Below, piece after piece: positions 39,060-47,490 of a stretch of 64,000 nucleotides of DNA (positions are counted from its first letter, which is position 1; each line of letters starts with the position of its first letter). The notes beneath the pieces are model-generated. The model was not told the origin of the DNA. It saw only the letters and a list, made by a program, of their open reading frames with translations, and did no database searches. The stretch comes from Lachnospiraceae bacterium V9D3004 (lineage in GTDB: Bacteria > Bacillota > Clostridia > Lachnospirales > Lachnospiraceae), in NCBI GenBank assembly GCA_000621985.1, contig JHWW01000005.1, forward strand, positions 1 through 64,000, read 5' to 3'. Both the position numbers and the translations under genes were made by a program.

Positions 39060-39520
39060 TATCCAATCACCTGCCTTTTTATCCTATCAAAGCTTAAGGT
39101 CTTTACTGCCTCCTGCGTTCTGAAAAAATACTGTTTGGGCAGATTTTCCGGCTTTAGTTCAGCAATCACTTTCTCACATACCTCATCAGAATACCCTGAT
39201 TCTTCAAGTTCGTCATAGTATTCGTTGATTATAGTAGTTGTTTCGGCATCGGCTGTCGGTCCGATGACAATATCATAATCATGAACGCAGCCATCACATT
39301 TACGATTCTGAAGAATAAAACGCAGCCACTCTTTGTCTGCCTTTTTGAATACCTTCACCTTTAATCCTTCAGTATTCTCACTAAACATAAGATTATATCG
39401 ATACGCCACAACAGGCTGTAACTTTATGTTTTTTTTATTTTTAAGAAAACTCTGACGTTTTTCGGCCGAAACATCGATCTCATCGAACTCATAGATTGTC
39501 CCATGATATAACGGCTTCAA
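39059..39520 (-). CDS. DUF3990 protein, ADP-ribosyltransferase-like, shortened
   Basis: The 153-residue protein starts at TTG 39520, overlapping the DUF3791 stop as TTGA. It keeps the DUF3990 ends: LYHGTIYEFDEIDVS at the N-terminus and WLRFILQNR, HDYDIVIGPTAD toward the C-terminus. The usual central GxGFYLT segment of this ART-like family is not visible, so about 30-40 residues seem to be missing. It may be inactive or divergent. DUF3990 and DUF3791 genes commonly sit together. Confidence 0.75.
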   Translation of the reverse strand: MKPLYHGTIYEFDEIDVSAEKRQSFLKNKKNIKLQPVVAYRYNLMFSENTEGLKVKVFKKADKEWLRFILQNRKCDGCVHDYDIVIGPTADAETTTIINEYYDELEESGYSDEVCEKVIAELKPENLPKQYFFRTQEAVKTLSFDRIKRQVIG

Positions 39521-39741
39521 TTAACTCTACCTCCCTGCATTTCTATATAATCTTTAAGATCATCAATGATTCCCTGATTGCCCGTTGAATTATAATTCTC
39601 ATAACAAACATCAATATAGCTTAATACGTCATATTTCTTAAAAATATCTGATAACTCTGAATACGTTTTCTTCCAGGCATCAGCCAAAATTGGTATTAGA
39701 ACCAACTGCATATTAAGTACTTCTTTTTCTCTCATACTCAT
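39517..39741 (-). CDS. DUF3791 protein
   Basis: The 74-residue protein has the DUF3791 pattern (KTYSELSDIFKKYDVLSYIDVCYENY, GIIDDLKDYIEMQGG). It is the usual partner of DUF3990 and may be its antitoxin. Its ATG overlaps the XRE stop (ATGA). Confidence 0.8.
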   Translation of the reverse strand: MSMREKEVLNMQLVLIPILADAWKKTYSELSDIFKKYDVLSYIDVCYENYNSTGNQGIIDDLKDYIEMQGGRVN

Positions 39742-39965
39742 ACTGAAGCCCTCCCTAATTCTCCAATCTCTTGATTCGGTGTCGATGTCAACTTCTCAAT
39801 TTCTGCTTTGTATTCCATAAGCCGAAGCACATACTCAGGCATTTGTCTTTTGCCAGCCTCCCAGTCACTAACGGTTCTGTATGGAATGCAATAATAATCA
39901 CAAAACTCCCTACGATTCATCCCCATGTTCTCTCTCAACTTTTTAATGGCATTCGCTGTATCCAT
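39738..39965 (-). CDS. Small XRE-type helix-turn-helix protein heading the TOTE operon
   Basis: The 75-residue protein has a compact helix-turn-helix (MNRREFCDYYCIPYRTVSDWE) with the GKRQMPEYVLRLMEY tail. It is clearly paralogous to the 68-residue protein at 47487-47693 (shared WEAG-R-PEY-RL-Y). It is probably the repressor of its own operon; the promoter contains the same ACGCAATG motif as the paralogue. GGAGG precedes the ATG. Confidence 0.85.
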   Translation of the reverse strand: MDTANAIKKLRENMGMNRREFCDYYCIPYRTVSDWEAGKRQMPEYVLRLMEYKAEIEKLTSTPNQEIGELGRASV

Positions 39966-39991
39966 CCTGCACCTCCCATTCTATTAATCAT

Positions 39992-40020
39992 ATAATAACA
40001 CCTATAACGCATTGCGTCAA
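39992..40020 (-). promoter_or_regulatory. Promoter and operator of the XRE/DUF3791/DUF3990/TOTE operon
   Basis: -35 TTGACG (40015-40020) and -10 TATTAT (39992-39997) are separated by 17 bp. The near-palindrome ACGCATTGCGT (40007-40017) overlaps the -35. A similar motif overlaps the -35 of the paralogous XRE promoter at 47746-47756. Confidence 0.7.
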
Positions 40021-40027
40021 TTTGTCA

Positions 40028-40380
40028 TTAACAGATTTCTTTCTTCATCCTGTCTGTTAATGATATCTCCTCCTGCACACCCGGGAAAAGATGTGCGTAG
40101 TAATATGTTATCCTCTCGCTTTTGTGTCCAACTCACTTTCCAATTGCAACCGTTGAGAATCCCATATGAATTAATAAAGACACATAACTGTGCCTGAGAT
40201 CATGAACACGAATTTGATTTACATTTGGATTTCAAATGTACAGACATCCCTTTCCCACTCAAGCGCATCATGCTTAGTAGAAAATCCTCTTTTTGTTTTC
40301 CGATGGACAGCATTCTCATAATCGCGAAAATATACCGACACAATCCATGTTCCTCTTTTCTTATCTTTGTACACCGACAT
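40028..40380 (-). pseudogene. Tyrosine integrase with internal deletion
   Basis: From ATG 40380 (GGAGG site) the frame gives the Tn916-type arm-binding start (MSVYKDKKRGTWIVSVYF, STKHDALEWERDV), then a stop. The C-terminal catalytic part follows directly (NQIRVHDLRHSYVSLLI, VGHKSERITYYYAHLFP) with an in-frame stop near VAIGK. The middle, with the catalytic Arg region, is gone. It resembles the intact integrase at 57879, so an earlier related element was here. Confidence 0.8.
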
Positions 40381-40641
40381 TATTATTTCCTCCTTAAAAT
40401 AAAATTGAATATTCGAATTCGCAAAGACCTTCGTACTCCAATTCTGTTTTAGGATTGTTTCTATACTGATTTGTATGGAAAGTTGTCGTTTTTCCTCTCA
40501 TTATCCGGTTTTGGAATGATAAATAGTACCATTTTAGTACCGGATGTGAGGGGGTGAATTTACCAGTCCATGGGGATATTATGGAGCATGTAAGGTGAAA
40601 AATCAATCACCTATTTCCCAATACCCTAATTATTATGCAAA

Positions 40642-41226
40642 TTAATCAGTAACATCTTGATTCTTTTCTATGTACCTATTAAAATCGATTACCTTCGCAG
40701 GCTTTCTTTGCTGTATTATTCCTAATCGTTCCATATCCAGTTTGAAAAGTTCAAAGGGATACCCATATGCTTCAAATCCTTCTGGCTTACAAATATCTCT
40801 ATTAAGATATTCACTTAATCCCCATTGATATTTTTCATCCTTTTCAAGTTTCTTATCATAATATTGAGCTTCCAGCACCATTCTATTAATTCTACCAACA
40901 GATTTTTTTCCGTGGGTCTTTGTCACTGTTGTATCACCAGACATTTTGAAATACTGATCTATTTGATTATCAGTATAGCCCATTTTTTGCATGGCAAAAT
41001 GAATTACACGCCAGATATACAACGTATAATAATTCCAGTTTCTCGGCTCAATATCAGTCATTGCTATCGTATAACGATTACTTGCATTTACTATAAACAA
41101 CACATTTCTGCCTCTTATTTTTGCCAGATGCGTGTCCCAACAAAACACCAGATCATCACCTCTTATCTCTTCGATCTGTGTTGTTTTAATTCTGTCTTTA
41201 ACAATTTTCGTTACTCCAATCTCCAT
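40642..41226 (-). CDS. DUF6933-like protein
   Basis: The 194-residue protein has the pattern WDTHLAKIRGRNVLFIVNASNRY and later KTHGKKSVGRINRM, which matches the DUF6933 plan (W-x-A-N...K-x-LLF-N, then a small-residue-rich C-terminus). Its function is unknown; such genes are often in toxin-antitoxin or defence neighbourhoods. The ATG follows the preceding stop by 2 bases. Confidence 0.65.
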   Translation of the reverse strand: MEIGVTKIVKDRIKTTQIEEIRGDDLVFCWDTHLAKIRGRNVLFIVNASNRYTIAMTDIEPRNWNYYTLYIWRVIHFAMQKMGYTDNQIDQYFKMSGDTTVTKTHGKKSVGRINRMVLEAQYYDKKLEKDEKYQWGLSEYLNRDICKPEGFEAYGYPFELFKLDMERLGIIQQRKPAKVIDFNRYIEKNQDVTD

Positions 41227-41228
41227 AC

Positions 41229-41552
41229 TTATCCCCTATGCATTTCAAGTGTTCTTTGTACATCCTGCTGCAATTCTTCACTGAAGTCGGACAAATCAAC
41301 AGGAGATATCACCTTATGTCGGATCAAAGTGACAATATCCCACGTTGCTTCTGATTTATTCAGTTCCATAATAACGCCCGGATGTTTCCTGTCTTTCTTT
41401 ATTCGTTTTTCCAGTTCCCAGAATTTATACGATGCAGCCTTGTCATCCTTGCTTAGAAAGACAATATACTCCCCAACAAGTTTCTCCATGTATTTTTCCT
41501 GCCATTCCGGTAGTTTCTCCCTAAATAACTTCCAATCACTTTTTGATATCAT
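41229..41552 (-). CDS. Small conserved protein of unknown function
   Basis: The 107-residue protein (WKLFREKLPEWQEKYMEKLV, KFWELEKRIKKDRKHPGVI) belongs to a small hydrophilic group common in Clostridia that is sometimes mislabelled 'multidrug transporter'. It has no membrane segments, so that label would be wrong. GGAGATGAGG precedes the ATG. Confidence 0.6.
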   Translation of the reverse strand: MISKSDWKLFREKLPEWQEKYMEKLVGEYIVFLSKDDKAASYKFWELEKRIKKDRKHPGVIMELNKSEATWDIVTLIRHKVISPVDLSDFSEELQQDVQRTLEMHRG

Positions 41553-41621
41553 AACCTCATCTCCGTTTTGTGTTTTTTCATTTGCTGCTTCTATTCAATT
41601 CATACGTAATTCTTCCACCCC

Positions 41622-41903
41622 TTACGACTCTTCATACATCTCTTTACATGTGCGTATTTCCGACATAATCATTTGCGGATATATATCTATATAACTCCTG
41701 CATACCCGCTTGAACAATTCAAGCATTCTTTCATCATTACATATTCCCACCATATAATCCAGCAAGTGTTCCACTTCAGATTCAGGTGCTTTTCTTGTGC
41801 ATATGTCATCGACTATTGGCTTGTAAGTAGTATATGCCATTTCATTTATGTCCATAATCATGCATACCATTTTCTTAATGTCATCATCCATAGATTGCGC
41901 CAT
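41622..41903 (-). CDS. Hypothetical helical protein
   Basis: The 93-residue protein (MAQSMDDDIKKMVCMIMDIN, KAPESEVEHLLDYMVGI) starts at ATG 41903, chosen for its GAGG site. It is acidic and helical, with no recognised domain. It follows an XRE gene by 20 bases, so it may be regulated by it. Confidence 0.55.
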   Translation of the reverse strand: MAQSMDDDIKKMVCMIMDINEMAYTTYKPIVDDICTRKAPESEVEHLLDYMVGICNDERMLELFKRVCRSYIDIYPQMIMSEIRTCKEMYEES

Positions 41904-41923
41904 ATCATTTTCCTCGCTGGGTG

Positions 41924-42244
41924 CTACGCAGATTTCATTAAACATAATCGTTTCCCATATTCATATAGTCTTTTAGAGCCTGCAATGTAGTCTGTGTGTA
42001 TTTCTATAAAACTACTATGCACATATTGCGGTACAAGCAAATCTTCCATATGCACCTTCAGCAACCTGCTCAATACATACAGGTGATCAACCGATGGTAA
42101 AATGCTCCCCTTAAACCACCGATAAATCGGTTGCGGACAAGACAGATGCAATATGTTCTGTATATCTTTAACTGTGTAACCGGCTTTCTCAATTGTCACT
42201 TTCAATAAGAGTCCTGTTTTCTTCATGTCAATATTTTCATACAT
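41924..42244 (-). CDS. Helix-turn-helix regulator
   Basis: The 106-residue protein (ATG 42244, AAAGGAG site) has an XRE-like fold (TIEKAGYTVKDIQNILHLSCPQPIYRWFKG, in parts). It is probably a regulator of the local gene set and could bind the TTGGACTGTTAGTCCAA palindrome at 42878. The target is inferred, not shown. Confidence 0.75.
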   Translation of the reverse strand: MYENIDMKKTGLLLKVTIEKAGYTVKDIQNILHLSCPQPIYRWFKGSILPSVDHLYVLSRLLKVHMEDLLVPQYVHSSFIEIHTDYIAGSKRLYEYGKRLCLMKSA

Positions 42245-42259
42245 AAACAATCAGCTCCT

Positions 42260-42823
42260 TTAGCAAAAGTCTCCTTCGGTCCAATCAAATGGATAATCTG
42301 GATCTTCCCAGTATTTCACCCCAGACCAAGATCTTTCATATACTTTAAAACGCTTACGAGCCTGCTTTTCTTTTTCTTCATATATTCTATGGCAGAACGG
42401 AATATGTATCTCAGCCTCCTGCTCTGTACAGGGTACAACGTGCAATGTTGGTTTACTATCCTTAAAAAACGGATTTATCTCGTAAACCCACTTAAACGGC
42501 TCCGGCTGACGCTGGCTGTGACTATACACTCTGTCAAAGTACTGCTGCCAGGAATACTTCCTGCCATATTCATCATAAATACCCACGGCATTATTGTTGT
42601 TCAAGCAAAATTCTTCCAGTTCCTTAAACGTCTTAATTGTTTTATGTTTTTGGAATAACGGACGCCATCCTGCACTCAGTTTATTAAGATGAACCTGATA
42701 ACCCAGATATGGTTCATCTACAATTTCATATTCTTCATCTGTAATGCCGTAATCTGTTTCAACAGCAAAATACTCTCGCATCAGTTTCTTGCTTTTACTC
42801 ATCAGATAATAATTTGTTCCCAT
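42260..42823 (-). CDS. MGTNYY-type phage/mobile-element protein
   Basis: The 187-residue protein begins MGTNYYLMSKSKK and contains HLNKLSAGWRPLF, the pattern of a family found in phages and mobile elements and lacking known function. A GGTGGAGG site precedes the ATG. It lies directly upstream of the helix-turn-helix gene (15 bases). Confidence 0.7.
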   Translation of the reverse strand: MGTNYYLMSKSKKLMREYFAVETDYGITDEEYEIVDEPYLGYQVHLNKLSAGWRPLFQKHKTIKTFKELEEFCLNNNNAVGIYDEYGRKYSWQQYFDRVYSHSQRQPEPFKWVYEINPFFKDSKPTLHVVPCTEQEAEIHIPFCHRIYEEKEKQARKRFKVYERSWSGVKYWEDPDYPFDWTEGDFC

Positions 42824-42877
42824 AAGATATCCTCCACCTTTTTGATTGTATGATATACTATGGAAACAATTATTGCA

Positions 42878-42894
42878 TTGGACTGTTAGTCCAA
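42878..42894. promoter_or_regulatory. Perfect palindrome upstream of the MGTNYY gene
   Basis: TTGGACT-GTT-AGTCCAA, 7-bp arms, lies 54 bases upstream of the MGTNYY start and is a candidate operator. A second weaker inverted repeat (GGAAT...ATTCC) is just to its right. Confidence 0.5.
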
Positions 42895-42921
42895 AATAGG
42901 AATCACTCAGTATTCCTTATT

Positions 42922-43104
42922 GTCTCATTAATTTTTTCAAGTCTCACGTAGTCTCATCTACAAATGAGACTACGTGAGACTAACTTGAGACTCATTTCCT
43001 TTTATTCTTTCGAAAATGCTGATTTTATCGCATTTCTGCCACTTTATCCAGTCTCATCCAGTATCAGATCTCATGAGACTATGTTGAGACTAACTTGAGA
43101 CTGA
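42922..43104. repeat. GTCTCAT/ATGAGAC repeat cluster with a perfect 17-bp hairpin
   Basis: The GTCTCA/TGAGAC core occurs about ten times in 180 bases. The left part forms a perfect inverted repeat: arms 42941-42957 and 42964-42980, with 6-base loop CTACAA. The right part (43051-43090) is a degenerate copy of the same arrangement. Each hairpin is followed by the same sequence TAACTTGAGACT (42981-42992 and 43091-43102). It lies just past the stop of the AlbA/Schlafen gene, so it may be that transcript's terminator, or a protein binding array. Confidence 0.75.
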
Positions 43105-43125
43105 GCAAAAAAGTTATATTTTTAA

Positions 43126-44508
43126 TTACAACATCCATGTTGAAGTACTTTTATCATACACAGCCCCTGTAACCTTTTTGATTTTTGCATAATCTCTGAA
43201 AACAGTAGCTCTGGAAATATCAAGTTCTGCCATTACCTGTTCAACCGACAAGTGAAGATTTTCGCAAATCATATTATATATTTTTTGCTCTCTTTCAGAC
43301 AAAGATTTTTGCTCTATCGCTTCTTCGGCGGCCACCTTGTCCAAAGGTATGTTTATTCTAAACACATCATCTTCAATCAATTCCGGTTTACCACCATCAG
43401 AATAAATCGGCGTATATTTATATAAATTTCTTACACCGGAACCAATCGTATCAGTTCTGCCAATATTTGCGAAAAATTGTTGAATCAATGGATTCTTCGG
43501 ATATGGAGTAAATTCGTCACTCATAATATTCCCATGGCGTCTTGGTATACACCAATTCTCTGTTTTCAGCCAATCTTTTTCAATAATAACCTTTGCCGGG
43601 AATGCACTTGAATAATCCCGATGAACAAGAATATTGGCAATCACCTCTCTGGAAATAATCCCTCTGAGACTTGTATTCACATTATTAATTAGGTAAAACT
43701 TATCCGAAGTATGCTTTGCCACGAATTCCATCAGACGCTCATATGCCTCAATCAGATTAGTGGTTACCTGTAATCTATCATCGTATCTATCCAAATTTTC
43801 AACACGGTAAATTGCATCTGTAACATATCCCGGGCAACAAGAACGTATCACTTCATCCTTGCCAAAAAGCAAAACGCCTGCCAAATTATACCCTTGGATT
43901 CCTGATGAAAAATCTTTTTCCCATAAACCTGCGCTCTTCAATATTTCCTCATCAGACATCTCCAACCAAGAATGATCTGGATTTTTGCTCTTTGCAAGAT
44001 TTCTGACTTTATCCATTAAGTCCATTCGCAAATCTTGCGTTGTGACGTATGGAAATATCTTATGTTCCGCATAAGTATTGCTCTTTCTATTATACATATT
44101 CTGCAACTGAATCGGCGAATCTGTAATATCCATATCACCATCTTCATTCCTGTCATAAATCCTATTTGCACATTTTTCTACTGTAGATGTCGGTGGCACA
44201 TATACCCACAGTAGCAGGACTCCTTCATATTCAAGTTCCTCTATTGAAAGATATAATGTTGGTGACATCTTATCCGGATTATTGAGCTGATTTACAAAGT
44301 TCTTCTTCATTTCCTTAATCATATTTCGGTTAATACCAATCGGAGTGCCATCATCCTCTACCCCCATAATAATATATCCGCCATATCTATTAGAAAAAGA
44401 ACATACCGTTTCATACACATCTTCCTGAACACCATACTGGCAGGTTTTGTATTCTACTGTAATTTTTTCATCTTTTGAAAGCAACTCTCTCATCAGTTCA
44501 CTTGTCAT
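43126..44508 (-). CDS. AlbA_2/Schlafen-domain DNA-binding protein
   Basis: The 460-residue protein has the AlbA_2 domain (EYKTCQYGVQEDVYETVCSFSNRYGGYIIMGVEDDG in parts, residues about 18-55) and a GHKL-like ATPase-type central domain (NILVHRDYSSAFPAKVIIEKD, GSGVRNLYKY). A C-terminal winged helix follows (QVMAELDISRATVFRDYAKI). The domain plan is that of COG2865 proteins, thought to be regulators or defence-related. GGAGG precedes the ATG. Confidence 0.85.
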   Translation of the reverse strand: MTSELMRELLSKDEKITVEYKTCQYGVQEDVYETVCSFSNRYGGYIIMGVEDDGTPIGINRNMIKEMKKNFVNQLNNPDKMSPTLYLSIEELEYEGVLLLWVYVPPTSTVEKCANRIYDRNEDGDMDITDSPIQLQNMYNRKSNTYAEHKIFPYVTTQDLRMDLMDKVRNLAKSKNPDHSWLEMSDEEILKSAGLWEKDFSSGIQGYNLAGVLLFGKDEVIRSCCPGYVTDAIYRVENLDRYDDRLQVTTNLIEAYERLMEFVAKHTSDKFYLINNVNTSLRGIISREVIANILVHRDYSSAFPAKVIIEKDWLKTENWCIPRRHGNIMSDEFTPYPKNPLIQQFFANIGRTDTIGSGVRNLYKYTPIYSDGGKPELIEDDVFRINIPLDKVAAEEAIEQKSLSEREQKIYNMICENLHLSVEQVMAELDISRATVFRDYAKIKKVTGAVYDKSTSTWML

Positions 44509-44592
44509 AATATCGCCTCCAATTTTAGCATATTAAATATTCTTGCCTCAATCTGCTGTAATTCCTTTTTTTCTCAGTTACACCAGACCTAT

Positions 44593-46110
44593 CTATTCTT
44601 TCTTTACTTTTTGAATTCCCATTGTAATACATTTGCATCCCATATTTTGTATTTTTTTATGAGTATCTACTGTCAAGTATTTAGCATAATATGAGTCACT
44701 ACGTTTTGAATATCCACTCATATATCCAGCAATAAAAATAATTCTTTTATCAAATAGTTTATAAAAATTAGATTTTGAAATTTCTAATGTATGTCCAATC
44801 CCCGTGTATCTAGAATTAATTTTTTTATAATAATCAGTCAAAAAGAGAGTTCTATCCTTCGAATTTAATCTAGTTTGTAAATAATTAGCTGCAGCCCACA
44901 TCTGATTAGTTAAATCTCTACTACCAGCCCCATTAAATAACTTTTTATTGCACATTAAATACAGGTTTGTATCATCCCAAAAGATTAAATCTGCTATTTC
45001 AAAATTATTAATTAATGCCTTATGTCCAACTATAATATTTTCATTCTCAAAGAATGAATCATTATAAGAATCTTCTGTCTTTTCTCTCGATGCTAGTCCA
45101 AATCTCTTATGTATATCATTAGAGGCTTCTTTGCTTTCTTCAAATAGACTCTTAAATTCCTCATCTAACATAGATGTATATCTATTGATAAAACAATACC
45201 AATCCCCTTGCATCAAAAAGCAAGGAATATTCTTATCACTGAATTCGACAAATCCTTGTAATGAATTTAAAATTGATCTGGGAAACATTACGGTATTCCC
45301 ATTGTCATCCTTTGTTTGTATGTTCCATTTCTTTAGTATAGTAGTCAATCTACTTTTTGATAATTCTTTATGTTCAGATATGAATTCAATAAATTCCACA
45401 AATGAAATTGGTGAATTAGATGTATAACATTCCTCACCTTTATCATCTGTAACAATATATTCACTAGCATCGACATAATACTTCTGATAGTCATCACCAA
45501 TTAGTATAAATTTGTCTAGTTCACCATTCAGAATACAGTCTTGTAATGCATCAAATAGATCCGCATTAGAAATATTAGCTTTTTTTGAACTAGAAAAATA
45601 CCCCATTGAATATTGATCTTCCCTCTTTTCAATCTCATATATCTCATTTAATACTTCCTTTAATTTTGCAATACTTATAGACTTACGCAAATTCAGTGAG
45701 TCTTTAAGTAATACACTTGTCTTTCTTGTATTTTCTTTGCTAGATATTCCAAATAGTTCAGCTACTTCATCATCTACCTCTAATGAAAGTTCTCTAAATA
45801 CAGCACTCATTTTCTTTTCAAAAACAAGATTTGTTGTATATCTATTTGCTTTACTTAAAGATATTTCATTGCCATATAAATTATTTTCTTTGACCTCTCT
45901 TATTACGCCAACATCATCGCCTAATATTTTAGGCATTAAATAGAGTCCCCAATTTCTTTCAATATAGTTTTTAATCAAATGATTACCAAAACCAGCTGTC
46001 ATAGCATAAATACTACCTTCTATTTGACAAAATAGTATGTAAGAAACATTGATATTCTCCAATTCAAAAGAAAGGCCTTTTTTAGATTTTTCAAATAAAT
46101 CTATAATCAT
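44593..46110 (-). CDS. TIGR04141/DUF6119 sporadically distributed protein
   Basis: The 505-residue protein shows the family landmarks: AMTAGFGNHLI near the N-terminus, LIGDDYQKYYVDASEYIV in the middle, and IADLIFWDDTNLYLMCNKK plus GSRDLTNQMWAAANYLQ near the C-terminus. The molecular function is unknown; the patchy distribution and neighbours suggest a defence or conflict role. GGGGAG precedes the ATG. Confidence 0.7.
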   Translation of the reverse strand: MIIDLFEKSKKGLSFELENINVSYILFCQIEGSIYAMTAGFGNHLIKNYIERNWGLYLMPKILGDDVGVIREVKENNLYGNEISLSKANRYTTNLVFEKKMSAVFRELSLEVDDEVAELFGISSKENTRKTSVLLKDSLNLRKSISIAKLKEVLNEIYEIEKREDQYSMGYFSSSKKANISNADLFDALQDCILNGELDKFILIGDDYQKYYVDASEYIVTDDKGEECYTSNSPISFVEFIEFISEHKELSKSRLTTILKKWNIQTKDDNGNTVMFPRSILNSLQGFVEFSDKNIPCFLMQGDWYCFINRYTSMLDEEFKSLFEESKEASNDIHKRFGLASREKTEDSYNDSFFENENIIVGHKALINNFEIADLIFWDDTNLYLMCNKKLFNGAGSRDLTNQMWAAANYLQTRLNSKDRTLFLTDYYKKINSRYTGIGHTLEISKSNFYKLFDKRIIFIAGYMSGYSKRSDSYYAKYLTVDTHKKIQNMGCKCITMGIQKVKKE

Positions 46111-46179
46111 TCCATCTCCCCAGTTTCAAATCTGTTCCTCGTGTGAAATACTGGTAAATTCAGCGTTTCTATTATTTTA

Positions 46180-46263
46180 TCTTCCCCGAAGCACCCTGTT
46201 TTTCTTGTGCTTTCCGGGAAAAATAGAATCATTTTAGAATCACTAATTAAAGTCAGTGATTCT
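46180..46263. repeat. Hairpin plus AGAATCA repeats downstream of the DinD operon
   Basis: A GTGCTTC...GAAAGCAC hairpin lies near 46183-46215. To its right are AGAATCA at 46225-46231 and 46236-46242 (11 bp apart). The AGAATCACT / AGTGATTCT inverted repeat follows (about 46236-46263), over the stop of the 115-residue gene. The same AGAATCA word is repeated upstream of the operon at 47777-47806. Confidence 0.55.
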
Positions 46264-46609
46264 ATTCTTCTCTTGCTTCTCCCCCTTTATGTGGTTCCGC
46301 CAAATACTTTCTGCAATACGAAGACCACTCCTCTGTTGTCATATCCTTTAAAGCGTCAGTAACATCTGCATAATCAATAGTCTCCAAATACTCCTTTGCG
46401 ATATCAAGACTATTATCTATGGTAATGGTTCTTCCATTTAAGAAATCAATATACTCACTATACATAGCCGGATCCGCAGAGCCAATATCAGACCATATAA
46501 AGGGATTCATATCACTTATAACAGTACTAATAAATGGATCCTCAATATCATTTTCATAAAAAGCATCCAACACAAAATATATCATTGTAAACAGTTCAAA
46601 TTCACTCAT
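46262..46609 (-). CDS. 115-residue acidic protein, unknown (possibly antitoxin- or immunity-like)
   Basis: The protein (MSEFELFTMIYFVLDAFYEND, TTEEWSSYCRKYLAEPHKGG) is acidic and has the look of small immunity proteins, but no family is recognised. It follows the DinD-like gene by 20 bases and is the last gene of that operon. Confidence 0.6.
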   Translation of the reverse strand: MSEFELFTMIYFVLDAFYENDIEDPFISTVISDMNPFIWSDIGSADPAMYSEYIDFLNGRTITIDNSLDIAKEYLETIDYADVTDALKDMTTEEWSSYCRKYLAEPHKGGEAREE

Positions 46610-46629
46610 TTTTATCAGTTATATCACTA

Positions 46630-47490
46630 TCACTCATCCAACATTATTTTTCCTTTTTTTGCCTTTGCTTTAAGCCTTGCCATCTGTTCCTGCTCAATCT
46701 GTTGAATGCTTTTCTCAGGTGTAGGTAAATCTTCCGGCATAGTGCCACCGATTTTCTTTATGGCTGTTCTAACTTCCTTTCCAACATTGTAATGAACGCT
46801 TGTAGCTTTCTCAGCTTCCTTAACACTATCCTTGCGGAGTTTTTCTTCCGTTTGAGATATTCTGAATAAATTGGCAATCAATTCGGTACTGCCCATATAA
46901 TCAAGAATCTTCTGTCCTACTTCCAAGTTCTTTCGCGAATGAATATCATCAACATCAAGTCCACCATACAATCCCATATATCCGGCATTTTGAAAAACAG
47001 CAAACTCCTCATTTGTTATAACTCCTGCATCATGCGCCGTCTCTGCAAGTAGCTGATTCCACTGCTTTATGTCACCTCGTACAACTAATCGTCTTCTATC
47101 CTCGTCAAGTTGATTAAAATGGTCCGCCACCTCCTGACGATAAGTCTGTATTGCAAAGTATGTCTGTCCCAACGCGATGACTTCTTTACGCGGATCACCA
47201 TTTTGAACGATTAAATAACATGCGTACCTTGACAACTCATAATCTTTTATCGGTTTGGACGTTGCTCCTGCATCCACGATTTTGCTGACCTCAGCAAAAT
47301 CATCTAAAACACTGTGTCCACTATTCTCACAGGCAATCATAGCCCTTCCTATTACTTTAGAAAAATTCCTCCATTGAGCATACTCCAATGCCGGTGCAAG
47401 TTCTCTGGCGCTCCAATACTCGGTGCCATCATTTCTTACATGCTTAATATCCTCAAATCTCTTATACTCACTTGCTTTCAGTTCCATCAT
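46630..47490 (-). CDS. dinD: DinD-like DNA-damage-inducible protein
   Basis: The 286-residue protein matches DinD: Bro-N-like start ([23 protein letters not shown]), [39 protein letters not shown]-type region (seen here as [10 protein letters not shown]), and the long C-terminal helical part ending KGKIMLDE. E. coli DinD inhibits RecA strand exchange. The ATGATG start overlaps the XRE stop, so the two genes are coupled. No LexA box was recognised. Confidence 0.85.
   Translation of the reverse strand: [286 protein letters not shown]

Noticed and set aside
40394-40606. Minus-strand open frame of 70 codons between the integrase remnant and the DUF6933 gene
   Set aside because: No ribosome site and no recognisable composition or motif; the stretch looks intergenic.
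41229-41552. Multidrug transporter label for the 107-residue protein
   Set aside because: The sequence is hydrophilic and has no membrane segment.
42922-43104. CRISPR-like repeat array
   Set aside because: The repeated word is only 6-7 bp, in both orientations and without regular spacers; no cas genes are nearby.
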